Source: Synechococcus sp. PCC 7335 (lineage in GTDB: Bacteria > Cyanobacteriota > Cyanobacteriia > Phormidesmidales > Phormidesmidaceae). From it: 64,000 bases of DNA. The position numbers and the translations under genes were made by a program. Below, piece after piece: positions 37,601 through 45,877 of this stretch. The stretch lies in contig NZ_DS989904.1 in the NCBI RefSeq assembly GCF_000155595.1, positions 3,275,720-3,339,719 of the forward strand, given 5' to 3'. Position 1 is the first letter of the stretch; every line of letters begins with the position of its first letter. Under the pieces are notes generated by a model, which was given only the letters and a program-made list of their open reading frames with translations, made no database searches and was not told the DNA's origin.

Positions 37601-39358
37601 TTCTCCTAGCGCTGTTTCGTGAATTGATAGCGCCCGTTCATACAAAGGCTGGGCAGTCGTATAGTTACCCTGTTCATAGTGAAATGCTGCTATATGATTC
37701 AAACTGTGAGCCACGTCTAGATGATTTTCTCCTAACGCTGTTTCACGAATCGATAGCGCCCGTTCATATAGAGGTAATGCAGCTGTGTAGCTGCCCTGAT
37801 CTTGGTATAAGTTTGCTAAGCCAACTAAGCTAACTGCGACTTTTGGGTGATTTTCTCCTAGTGCTGTTTCACGAATCGATAGCGCCCGTTCATACAGCGG
37901 TAATGCAGCTGAATAGCTGCCTTGATAGTAGTGTAGTAGCGCCAAGTTATTCAGGCTATTAGCAACGGCTGGGTGATCTTTCCCCAAGGCTGTTTCATAG
38001 ATTAATAAAGCACGGTCATGCAGCGGTAGTGCGGTTTCGTAGTTGTCTTGATCTTGATGTAGTACTGCTAGCCCATTCAAGCTGTATGCCACGCCTATAT
38101 GGTTTTCTCCAAGCGCTGTTGTGCGAATTGATAAGGCCCGCTCATACAAAGGCTGCGCAGCTGCATAGTCCCCTTGTGCCCGATATAGTGCCGCTAAGCG
38201 GTCCACGCTATCGGCAACGTCTATGTGGTTTTCTCCTAATGTTGCTTCTTGTAGCCTCAGAGCTTCCTGTGCGATGAAGACATCTTCTGCGTACTGGCCC
38301 ATTTCTGCTTCTAGCTCAGCAATGGCAGATAGCATCAATGTTTCACCTGCATCGTCTTGCAGTTCTCTCTCTAGCTCTAGACTTTGTCGATAGGACGCCA
38401 GCGCATCTGCGTAGCGTTCAGAGGATTGTTGAACATAGCCTATTAGCCCTAGAATATCTGCCTCGCTAGCGCGATCGCCGATCTCACGGCTAAGTACGAT
38501 GCCTCGCTGATAAGCCTCAAGCGCCTCATCGTAGCGCTCGATAAGAGCATAGCTACCTGCCAAACCATTAATGGCTTGCAAAGTTCCAAGGCGATCGCCC
38601 ACCTTTTCTTTTAGATTGACTGCTTGTTCATAAGCGGTGATCGCCTGCTCGTAGTTTTTTAGCGTAAAGTGGACGATGCCAAGATTGACAGCAGCACGCG
38701 CCTCGCCTACTCTATAGCTCGCCGCCCGACTAATTTCTAAGCTTTGCTGATAGTAGCTAAGCGCTTTAGGTAAATCTTGTTGATCTAGATCTTGTTGAGA
38801 TAGATAGACGCTACCAATATGGTCTATGTTGTCAGCTCTGCCAATATGATTATCGATACTTTCATTAATTTCTAAACTCTCTTCAAATAACGGTAGCGCT
38901 TCTGAATAGTCTCCTAGCAATAAATAGACGGTACCAAGACTATCTAAAGCAATTGCCTCAGCTTCTGCACTGCTGCTACTGCGCGCAGCACTCAAGCTTT
39001 GGGTAAAGTAGTCAATCGCGTCATCATACTGGCCCAATGTTCTGTTGACTAGTCCTAGTTTGTTGAGTGCGATCGCTTCAGCTTCTATATCGCCCGTTTG
39101 CTGATAGTGAGCGATCGCGACTTCCCACCTTGACATTGCCGTATCGTAATCCCCGGCCCGATACGCCGTTTCTCCTTGCTGGAACAAAGCATCTGCGGCT
39201 GTACTATCTTCCTCAACCGTATGAGCTATCGTTTGACTTGTCAGTAAGTCTGCCGCTGTTTCCTCCGCCATTGACTGAGCAATCGCCGGGTTAATCAGGA
39301 AGGTAGCCGCAATAGGCAAAAAGAGCAGGGCTGGCTTTTGATAGAACATAACGGTCAA
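34691..39358 (-). CDS. Secreted giant TPR-CHAT protein D with kinesin-light-chain-type TPR array
   Basis: The 1555-residue protein has a signal peptide ending at AIA-QS (near residue 28). About eight ordinary TPR units (about 50-370) come first. Fifteen 42-residue kinesin-light-chain-type TPR units (about 370-980) follow, with consensus ALSIRETALGENHPDVA then SLNNLALLYxxQGDYTAALPLYER. A helical linker (FSTILQRKG-like, here LALSTILQRKGRVLDSTAQS) and the CHAT domain (about 1170-1553) complete it. The dyad is His1373 and Cys1461. The units are highly alike, which suggests recent expansion or gene conversion; one unit (ETTGKESIDTALVL) has lost the LGENH turn. Such an array could form a long superhelix that captures a ligand and controls the protease; this is inference. 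Confidence 0.88.
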   Translation of the reverse strand: MTVMFYQKPALLFLPIAATFLINPAIAQSMAEETAADLLTSQTIAHTVEEDSTAADALFQQGETAYRAGDYDTAMSRWEVAIAHYQQTGDIEAEAIALNKLGLVNRTLGQYDDAIDYFTQSLSAARSSSSAEAEAIALDSLGTVYLLLGDYSEALPLFEESLEINESIDNHIGRADNIDHIGSVYLSQQDLDQQDLPKALSYYQQSLEISRAASYRVGEARAAVNLGIVHFTLKNYEQAITAYEQAVNLKEKVGDRLGTLQAINGLAGSYALIERYDEALEAYQRGIVLSREIGDRASEADILGLIGYVQQSSERYADALASYRQSLELERELQDDAGETLMLSAIAELEAEMGQYAEDVFIAQEALRLQEATLGENHIDVADSVDRLAALYRAQGDYAAAQPLYERALSIRTTALGENHIGVAYSLNGLAVLHQDQDNYETALPLHDRALLIYETALGKDHPAVANSLNNLALLHYYQGSYSAALPLYERALSIRETALGENHPKVAVSLVGLANLYQDQGSYTAALPLYERALSIRETALGENHLDVAHSLNHIAAFHYEQGNYTTAQPLYERALSIHETALGENHLDVATSLGNLALVHTKKGDYTAAQSLYERALTIYETALGENHLKVATSLNSLAGVHQYQDNYAISQSLYERALAIRESTLGEDHLEVAASLNDLAMLHAEQANYTTAQSLHERALTIKRAVLGENDRSIATSLNNLAMLHVDQGDYTTARSLYERSLAIRETTGKESIDTALVLNNLAELYRMQGIGTSALPLYERTLSIYETALGESHPDVATILSNMALLYTSQRNYETALRLHDRALSIRREALGENHTAVASSLSNIASLYWSQNNYAAALPLYERALSIREAALGENHPDVALILSSLAELYRAQRDYTAALPLQERALSIRKTIFGENHPEVATSISNLAMLYSNQGDYTAALPLQKRALSINRAVLRENHPTIAANLNTLAELYWNEGDVSQAIELFTASNRIEEENLSSMLLDASEKRRQLYIQGLETRTDISISLNMRSAPENSAAVELALSTILQRKGRVLDSTAQSLQRLREQLTPTQQQLLDELSTTRATLANLRSVGIGDRTPQQYQIELTQLETKAEAIEEQLSRASAEFREETTPISIPAVQEQIPDNAALVEFIRYTLYNPENGAPAWEGDRYAAYILTHQGEAKAIDLGLAEPIDQLVTQLQSALSARSANTTMIARQLDQALMAPIRPHIANKTHLLLSPDSQLNLIPFDALVDEDNSYLIETYQTSYLSSGRDLLKLQENASSQQPPIIIANPNYSEVVPAAATESNNSRSVDFNSLNFAPLPGTAKEAAAIAPLLPNATVLVENDASENNLKQVSAPSILHIATHGFFLPDVKFIPPTDPNSRGGLGASFNLTDTEEPAQITPSNLENSLLRSGLALAGANSRSSGTEDGIFTALEASSLDLNGTKLVVLSACETGVGSIRNGEGVYGLRRTFAIAGAESQLMSLWQVDDTGTSELMQLYYRNLIERKQGRSEALRNAQLVLLNTGTYQHPYYWSSFIFSGNWRSLE
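36410..38270 (-). repeat. Tandem 126-bp coding repeats (about 15 units)
   Basis: These DNA repeats encode the kinesin-light-chain-type TPR units of the 1555-residue CHAT protein. On the plus strand the recurrent string GATTTTCTCCTA (or one- to two-base variants such as GGTTTTCTCCTA) returns about every 126 bp. Protein repeats show the same period. The number of units is likely to vary between strains. Confidence 0.88.
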
Positions 39359-39383
39359 GGCAAATACTCTGTACTATTTTTCT

Positions 39384-42300
39384 TTATGGATTCACCTGTT
39401 CTAACGGCCGCCAATCGCCGGAAAAGATAAACGAGGACCAGTAGTATGGATGCTGGTATGTACCCGTGTTCAACAGTTCCAATTGAGCATTCCGTAGCGC
39501 TTCGCTGCGACCCTGCTTGCTCTCTATCAGGTTCTCGTAGTAGAGCTGCATTAGTTCGCTAGTGCCCATATCATCCACTTGCCACAGGCTCATGAGCTGA
39601 CTCTCGGTCCCGGCGATCGCGAACGCCCGCCTCAATCCATATACCCCCTCCCCACTACTCGCCGCGCCTATGCCAGTCTCACAGGCACTGAGTACAACTA
39701 GTTTAGTTCCGTATAGATCCAATCCAGAGGCTTCTAGCGCGGTAAAAATGCCATCTTCACTACCGCTGCTGCGGCTGTTAGCGCCCGCAAAAGCTAGTCC
39801 CGAGCGTAATAGAGGATTCTCTAGATTGCTAGGTGTTACCTGCGCGGGCGTTTCCACATCGACTAGATCAAAGCTAGCCGCTCTGCTGTTCGCATCAGGA
39901 ACAACAAATGCGACGTCTGGTAAGAAGAAGCCGTGAGTGGCGATATGCAAGATATTGGGCGCAGAGACTTGCTTTAGAGCGCTTTCGGTGGCTTGTTGTT
40001 CGGTTAAGAGGGTTGCAGCAGGCAGTAGCGAGGCAATCGTGCTGCCCTCAGATGCTGTTCCTGGCAGTGCACTAAAGTATAGAGAATTCGCATCTACCGA
40101 TCGTTGACCCTCACCCGCACCGCTAGTACTGCCTTCGAAGCTGGGATTGGCAATCACGACAGACGCTTGACGACTCGGGACATCTGCTCGAAGCTTTAGC
40201 AGATCCCGGCCTGTGTTGAGATAGCTAATTTGATAACTTTCAATCAGATATCGACCTTGTTCATCAACTAAGGCATCAAACGGAATTAAATTCAGCTGGC
40301 TATCAGGAGAAACTAACAGATGAGATTTGCCCGACAGAAAAGGGCGAATGGGGGAAATCAACTGTTCGTTCAGTTGCTGTGCGATCGCATTAGCCCGTTC
40401 AGAACGATTGCTGAGCGCTTGCCGAAACTCAGAAACTAACTGTTCAATTGGCTCAGCATCCCCTAAATCTACGGCCTGAATATTCCCTTGATCTGTTAGC
40501 ACATAGGCCGCATAGCGGTATCCCCGTTCGCGAACATGCGGACTATACGCGTGATAGCGAACAAACTCAACTAGAGCAGCGTCTCTAGGAATATTTCTGC
40601 TAATGGATTCTATGGTGATTTCTTCAGAACTTGCTGAAAACGCTGCGCTGCGACGGGCCAACGCTTCGTCAAGTTCTTCCGCGCGAACTTCTAAATCCTG
40701 GACTTTATCGCTATAGTCCGTATCAGCTTGGAGACGGTCGCGATCAAACTTAAGCGTTGCTAGTTCTGATCGAACCGTATTAAGTTCATCAAATAGTGCT
40801 TTTTCTTCAGCAGATAAATCGGCTCTAAGTGCTTGGGAAGTGTTAGCAACCGCCTCTAAAATTCTTCCTTTTCTTTGAAAAATAGTGGTTGCGGCTAGAG
40901 TCGCTGCCTTTCTCTTCGTGTCAGTATCAGATAGAGAGTCGACCAGATGAATAGAAATGTTTGCATTGATCGAAGCCGAAATCCCTTTGATGTATTCCTG
41001 CCTTCGAGATTCTGAAGCACTTGCTAGAACTGTATTAAGATTAAATTCTTCGATAGCATTGGCCTGCCAGAATAAATCGATGGCCTGCGCTATATTGTTG
41101 TTCTCATGCTGGAGATCGCCTAGGCTGTTTAGTGCGCGAGCTGTATCTGGATGGTTGTCTCCGTAGAGTGATCGCGTAATTTCAATTGAGCGTTCGTACA
41201 AGGGCAGCGCTGTGTCAAAATTGTTCTGACTTGTATAGGCTAGAGCCAGATTGTGTAGCGTCGAGGCGATGATGGTATTTGGTTCATCAAAGACAGCTTC
41301 TAATACTACGAGCGCTTGCTTGTAGAGCGAGATAGCTGGAATATGATCGCCTTTTGCCGCGTATAGTAGCGCTAAATTGTTGAGGCTAGCGCCAACCAAG
41401 TAATGATTTCTGCCTAAGGTAGATGATCTGATCGATAGCGCCCGCTCGTACAGCCGCAGCGCCTTTGTATATTCGCCTTGTCCAGAGTATATCGAGCCCA
41501 AACTTTCCAGCGTATTGGCGATACGGATGTGCTCTTTTCCATAGGCTTGTTCTAATATCTCAAGTGCCTGTTCTACTAACGGTGTGGCCTTTGAGTAGTT
41601 GTTTAGACCTTGATAAGTCGAACCTAAACCCGCTAGGCTAGCCGCTAGGCGAGTATCTTCGCTCTGTGGATCTGCTTTGTATGCGGCGATCGCTCGCTCA
41701 TAGACCGGAATAGCCGCTGTAAAATCACCTGTCGCAGCGTAGAGGTTGGCGATAGAATGCAGCCCTGACGCATAGTCTTCACTTTCTGTGCCAAAGGTGC
41801 TTTCTCTGATCACAAGTGATCGCTCAAACGCAGGCAATGCCGTCTCATAGTCGCCGACGTCGACATAGGCTTTGCCCAGTGAAGTCAGCGCATAGGCAAC
41901 ATGGATATGTTCAGCGCCATTTGCATTTTCAATAATCGCAACAGTTCTTTCAAACATAGGAATAGCGCGATTGTAGTCTCCTTGTTCTACATACACTTTT
42001 GCGAGACCGTTTAATACTACAGCAGTGGTGTAATGATCTTGGCCTAAAGCTGCTTCACTACGGGATAAGGCTTTTTCATAGAACGACTGGGCAGAGTCGT
42101 AGTCACTTAGCTGAAAGTGCAGCTCGCCCACATCTTTTAAGCTGTTGATTGTATCTGGATGCTCTAGGCCCAAAGCGCTTTCCCTGATCGCCAGAGCTTC
42201 TATAGCGAGCGGTAATGCTTCTGCGTAGTTACCTGCTGTGTAGAGCGATGCAATTTGTTCAATTAATTCGTCTGCAGCTTCTATCGATTGAGATGAGGTC

Positions 42301-42398
42301 GTGGTTTGTTCGGGTTGAGCTGTGACCGCAAGCGTAAGTGGAAAGCCGCTCAGATTAACCATACAAACAGCTAAGAAGAGGCGCTGTCGGAGTTTCAT
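39384..42398 (-). CDS. Secreted TPR-CHAT protein E with kinesin-light-chain-type TPRs
   Basis: The 1004-residue protein has a signal peptide (MKLRQRLFLAVCMVNLSGF, cleavage after VTA near residue 28). About ten 42-residue TPR units of the kinesin-light-chain type (about 45-450) follow, then a linker with TTIFQRKGRILEAVANT and a CHAT domain (about 625-1000). The dyad is His822 (HIATHGFFLPD) and Cys906 (LSACETG). It starts 3 bp after the stop of the TPR-only gene upstream, which suggests translational coupling and a direct partnership. It is most like protein D but with shorter, less uniform repeats. Confidence 0.88.
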   Translation of the reverse strand: MKLRQRLFLAVCMVNLSGFPLTLAVTAQPEQTTTSSQSIEAADELIEQIASLYTAGNYAEALPLAIEALAIRESALGLEHPDTINSLKDVGELHFQLSDYDSAQSFYEKALSRSEAALGQDHYTTAVVLNGLAKVYVEQGDYNRAIPMFERTVAIIENANGAEHIHVAYALTSLGKAYVDVGDYETALPAFERSLVIRESTFGTESEDYASGLHSIANLYAATGDFTAAIPVYERAIAAYKADPQSEDTRLAASLAGLGSTYQGLNNYSKATPLVEQALEILEQAYGKEHIRIANTLESLGSIYSGQGEYTKALRLYERALSIRSSTLGRNHYLVGASLNNLALLYAAKGDHIPAISLYKQALVVLEAVFDEPNTIIASTLHNLALAYTSQNNFDTALPLYERSIEITRSLYGDNHPDTARALNSLGDLQHENNNIAQAIDLFWQANAIEEFNLNTVLASASESRRQEYIKGISASINANISIHLVDSLSDTDTKRKAATLAATTIFQRKGRILEAVANTSQALRADLSAEEKALFDELNTVRSELATLKFDRDRLQADTDYSDKVQDLEVRAEELDEALARRSAAFSASSEEITIESISRNIPRDAALVEFVRYHAYSPHVRERGYRYAAYVLTDQGNIQAVDLGDAEPIEQLVSEFRQALSNRSERANAIAQQLNEQLISPIRPFLSGKSHLLVSPDSQLNLIPFDALVDEQGRYLIESYQISYLNTGRDLLKLRADVPSRQASVVIANPSFEGSTSGAGEGQRSVDANSLYFSALPGTASEGSTIASLLPAATLLTEQQATESALKQVSAPNILHIATHGFFLPDVAFVVPDANSRAASFDLVDVETPAQVTPSNLENPLLRSGLAFAGANSRSSGSEDGIFTALEASGLDLYGTKLVVLSACETGIGAASSGEGVYGLRRAFAIAGTESQLMSLWQVDDMGTSELMQLYYENLIESKQGRSEALRNAQLELLNTGTYQHPYYWSSFIFSGDWRPLEQVNP

Positions 42399-42401
42399 GC
42401 T

Positions 42402-43412
42402 TTATCTACCTGCTGCTCGAAGATTTGCCAAATTCTCGGAAACTACGCTCAGCCCTGGATAATCTTCTCCATGAACGTTAATGATAATTTCAATAGCGCG
42501 TTCAAACAGAGAAACCGCTTGGTCATAGTTACCTTGTTCTTGATAGTCCAAAGCTAAATTGTTGAGCGTTGGTGCAAGATTCCCGTAGGCTGTCAAGGTC
42601 GTAGGGTTCTCTTCGCCATAGGCTGCGACTAATATTGCGATCGCCCTTTCATGGAGAGGTAATGCTACTTCATTTTGTTCTGCCTCTCGATAAGTCCCGG
42701 CCAAATTGTTTAGCGATATCGCCAGACTTGGATCGTTTGGGCCTAAGGCAGCTTCTTTGACAGTGATCGCCTGCTCGTAAGTTGCGATCGCTGCTGGATA
42801 ATCTCCTGTACTTCTATGAAGTTCGGCTAAGTTGTTGAGCGTTCTAGCGTAGTCTGGATGGTCCTCGCCGATTGCGGTTTTCTGTGCGTCTGAGGCTCTT
42901 TCATAGAATTCAATTGCCTTGTCAGTATCGCCTAGCTCGTAATGCATGATGGCAATATCACTGAGGTTTGCAGCATACTCTGGATGAAAGGTGCCAAGGC
43001 TATCTGCTTTAATGGCCAGCGATCTTTCTAACAGCGAAAGGGCAGTCTCTGGCTCCCCTACGGTATGGTAATAGACTGCCAGGTCGTTTAGCATGTAGGC
43101 AACATCTACATGATTTGGTCCTAGTATTTGCTCAAAGATAGCTAGCGCCTTTTGGCCATTAGCAATGCCTTCCTCATAGCGGCCCTCTTGATGCAGCCAT
43201 TGAGAGGCCCCTTTCATTCTATAGGCTAGCTCTAGCTGTTCTTCTTGAGTCAGTGTTTCAAGTGTTGCTTCAAAGTCTGCTTCTGTAGTTGTGGTCTCTT
43301 GCGCAGTTGCCCTCAAAGAAATCATTGGCATACAGCTAATACCTAGAACACACATCGCCAATACTGACAGTCGTTGAAATCGATTTGCCACGGTAGTTCT
43401 ACTTCCTCTCAC
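42402..43412 (-). CDS. Secreted TPR-only protein (kinesin-light-chain-type), no CHAT domain
   Basis: The 336-residue protein has a signal peptide (hydrophobic about 17-35, cleavage after ATA before QETTT). About six TPR units of the kinesin-light-chain type make up the rest (for example YPAAIATYEQAITVKEAALG, PNDPSLAISLNNLAGTYREA). It has no protease motif. It lies between the caspase gene (48 bp upstream) and the first TPR-CHAT gene (3 bp downstream). The position suggests an adaptor or inhibitor that links caspase and CHAT proteins, or a CHAT protein that lost its protease half. Coupled translation with protein E favours a real partner role. Confidence 0.85.
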   Translation of the reverse strand: MRGSRTTVANRFQRLSVLAMCVLGISCMPMISLRATAQETTTTEADFEATLETLTQEEQLELAYRMKGASQWLHQEGRYEEGIANGQKALAIFEQILGPNHVDVAYMLNDLAVYYHTVGEPETALSLLERSLAIKADSLGTFHPEYAANLSDIAIMHYELGDTDKAIEFYERASDAQKTAIGEDHPDYARTLNNLAELHRSTGDYPAAIATYEQAITVKEAALGPNDPSLAISLNNLAGTYREAEQNEVALPLHERAIAILVAAYGEENPTTLTAYGNLAPTLNNLALDYQEQGNYDQAVSLFERAIEIIINVHGEDYPGLSVVSENLANLRAAGR

Positions 43413-43460
43413 GTTTGCTCTTCCATTTATTTTTCTAGATGCTCTGACTTATGCATTTCC

Positions 43461-45701
43461 TTATGCAACCTCAATCACGGTAGAAGAGATAGCGATCGCG
43501 CTGCCATCGACAACACTGGCAGTGCTATTCACATCTGCTACTCCAAAAGTCGCATTCCGAGAGATATTGTCAAAGTCACTGAGCAAAGAGCCTAGGAATC
43601 CAATACTGTCATCACCACCGACTGGCACATAGCCATCCGCACTGCGAGAAATTTCCTGCAGTCCGCGCAGAGCGTTGCGCAAAGAGCCCGTGCTAGTGAT
43701 GGTCATTACTTCTAAAAAGCCAGCACCACCAACTTCAAAAGCTTTGCCCGTTTCAGGCTTGGGGATGACCACTTCAGAATCAGGTGCGATTAGGGCCGCG
43801 TCTTCTGGCGCGTCCCATTCGTAGGGATAAACCACCGTCATTTTGCCAGAAGGATCAATTACCAAACAGCTTAGATACAGGGATTGATTCGGGTCACTGT
43901 TCTGGACGCGAATTCTAAGCTGACTACCGGCATTGAAAGGCTCAATCTCTAAGTCAAGCGATCGCGCTTCAGAATTGAGCGCTCTAGAACCAGACAAAGG
44001 TAGCGAAGGCCCTCCACCGACGGTAAAGATCTCACCGGATACTTCCAAAGAAGAAGCGGTATTCGATAGCGCGTTTAATACTTTGTTGACTAACAGCAGC
44101 TTGAGCTGAGGCTTTAGTCTGTTCACCGCTGCGGTAACCGTTTCGTCTATGCGCCCGTAGGAAGTAGGTGTGGGCTCCATCGCTGGAGAAAATAGAGAAA
44201 GTGTATTCACAGGAGGGAGAGTATCTTCGTAGCCTTCGGCGATCAGCTCAGCTCTATACTCTTCCGTCATACGACCAAAGATATAGTCCAATGGAGTGGT
44301 GCCATCGACAGCAGTGACTTCTAGCTGCGATCGCCCACTGCCTTCAGAAACTAGCGCGTTAGATAAAGCAGCGATCGCTTGATCAACCTCTTCTCCTAAC
44401 GATTCATGTACGCCAACTCTCAGCTGTGGATTACTCTCTAATCCCACTAGCGTCTCACGCAGCAGCATTCCTGGCTTCGGCTCTCCCTCTCCCGATATTT
44501 TCTTACCAATCGCCCGTAGCCCGTTCCGCGAAGCTTGTTCTATCTCTGCGACCGGTTCTCTGGCGGCATCTAGCACCGTGAATCGCAGGGCTTCATTGGT
44601 GAGTGCTAAAGATTGAGCAGAGAGACCGCCTAGCCAGTACTCAACTTCGTCGCCGCTAATGCTAGTAATAACAGCCTCTGCTGGTCCGCTAGCTGGCGAT
44701 GTGAAGTAGATCGGCTTATCTAGGCTATCGCTACCGGGTGCGGCCTGGAACAAAGGCACCTGTGAATGATGTTTGGCAGCAGCGGCGGCTTTGGTGCTGC
44801 GAGTTAGGTTTACACGGATAGATTCTGCTCTGGTGCTACCGGGTAGCTGCCACAGATAGCGAGTGAGCAGGTAGCTAAATGCGCCTGCTTTGAAGCCGTC
44901 AAAAGGCGCGTCTAAGGCTAACTCACTGAACTGGGCTGAACCAATGCTCAATCCATTGGAAATGCCCGCTTTTCGCTCTGCTAAAAAGTCTTCTGGGGAA
45001 AGTCCCTGGGCTGCTAGCAATTGGCGCTGTAACTCGAACTCCGCAGGAATGGCCTCATAGCCAGAACTGCCAGCTCTAAGCAAATCGCGAGAGATCGCTC
45101 GAACTCGGCCAGTACCCCGCGTACCACCGCCAGAATGACAGCTATCAAGAATCGTCGTGACGTTGTTGGTTTGAAGCGATCGCGCTAGCAAAAACAGCGT
45201 GCGGCCCGTAATCACTGGCAGCTTGGGCGTACCCCCACCGACATTAGACAGCGGATCATTCAGAATAATCGCGCCATTTTCATCACTATTTTCATAGATT
45301 GGATCAGGATCTTTTACCGGCACACCGTGACCCGAATAGTGAAATACCACGACATCTCCTGGTTTGGCCTGCTTCACTAGGTGCTCGTTGTAGGCATCTA
45401 GCACATTCTGCCGAGTGGGACCGATATCTTCACCGTCCGAAATTTTGAGCACGTCTGAGGGCGCAAAGCCAAACTTATTCACCAGTAGCTCATACTGCAA
45501 ATCCACATCGGTCAGGCAGCCGCCTAAGTCAGGAATTGGGCTGGGGTAGTCATTTACACCAACCAGCAGCGCTAGCTTACGGGGAGTGCTCTGGGCGATC
45601 GCCTGCCTATATCCTTCTGCCTGCTTTAAAAAGTTTGCCTGACTTAGGCCCATTGCAGCTAGGGTAGAGCCAGCAAACTGTAAAAAATGTCGACGCTTCA
45701 T
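43461..45701 (-). CDS. Tat-exported orthocaspase (peptidase C14) with DUF4384-like C-terminus
   Basis: The 746-residue protein begins MKRRHFLQFAGSTLAAMGLS, a twin-arginine signal. A caspase-fold p20-like domain follows (about 41-320) with catalytic His125 in HYSGHGVPV and Cys188 in ILDSCHSGGG, both in the standard metacaspase/orthocaspase setting. Its C-terminal part contains a DUF4384-like region (about 600-668, LYLSCLVIDPSGKMTVVYPY), common behind bacterial caspases. Studied orthocaspases cleave after Arg or Lys and need self-processing; that is family knowledge, not seen here. As first gene of the seven-gene operon it may set the level of the whole set. Its predicted export through Tat means it folds before release into the periplasm or lumen. 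Confidence 0.92.
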   Translation of the reverse strand: MKRRHFLQFAGSTLAAMGLSQANFLKQAEGYRQAIAQSTPRKLALLVGVNDYPSPIPDLGGCLTDVDLQYELLVNKFGFAPSDVLKISDGEDIGPTRQNVLDAYNEHLVKQAKPGDVVVFHYSGHGVPVKDPDPIYENSDENGAIILNDPLSNVGGGTPKLPVITGRTLFLLARSLQTNNVTTILDSCHSGGGTRGTGRVRAISRDLLRAGSSGYEAIPAEFELQRQLLAAQGLSPEDFLAERKAGISNGLSIGSAQFSELALDAPFDGFKAGAFSYLLTRYLWQLPGSTRAESIRVNLTRSTKAAAAAKHHSQVPLFQAAPGSDSLDKPIYFTSPASGPAEAVITSISGDEVEYWLGGLSAQSLALTNEALRFTVLDAAREPVAEIEQASRNGLRAIGKKISGEGEPKPGMLLRETLVGLESNPQLRVGVHESLGEEVDQAIAALSNALVSEGSGRSQLEVTAVDGTTPLDYIFGRMTEEYRAELIAEGYEDTLPPVNTLSLFSPAMEPTPTSYGRIDETVTAAVNRLKPQLKLLLVNKVLNALSNTASSLEVSGEIFTVGGGPSLPLSGSRALNSEARSLDLEIEPFNAGSQLRIRVQNSDPNQSLYLSCLVIDPSGKMTVVYPYEWDAPEDAALIAPDSEVVIPKPETGKAFEVGGAGFLEVMTITSTGSLRNALRGLQEISRSADGYVPVGGDDSIGFLGSLLSDFDNISRNATFGVADVNSTASVVDGSAIAISSTVIEVA

Positions 45702-45877
45702 ATTTCGGGTCTAAATCCTGCAATAAACTATCGTTACCTAGGTATCTTTCTACGTAAACACATCCTATTCAGATAATTTTCAACCGTAGAAAATAAAGTT
45801 ACAAAGTCAATGGAATGATCTGAATAACTTCATAAACCGCCAGAAAAACCTCTTTACATCCGGTCTACAATTTTTTT
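45702..45877. promoter_or_regulatory. Divergent promoter region of the caspase/CHAT locus
   Basis: These 176 bp separate the caspase operon start from the CHAT-CHASE2 gene. A TACAAT hexamer at 45866-45871 ends 6 bp before the plus-strand ATG, and no Shine-Dalgarno sequence precedes that ATG. Transcription from this -10 would give a leaderless mRNA; a matching -35 is not evident. The palindrome ACCTAGGT lies near 45737. Confidence 0.45.

Noticed and set aside
36410-38270. Regular DNA repeats resembling a CRISPR array
   Set aside because: The period is 126 bp, the repeats are in frame in a long ORF, and they encode TPR units; there are no short repeat-spacer units or cas genes.
25582-45701. 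A type III-E CRISPR (Craspase) locus because of TPR-CHAT proteins
   Set aside because: No Cas7-11, Cas1/2 or array is present, and the CHAT proteins are exported.
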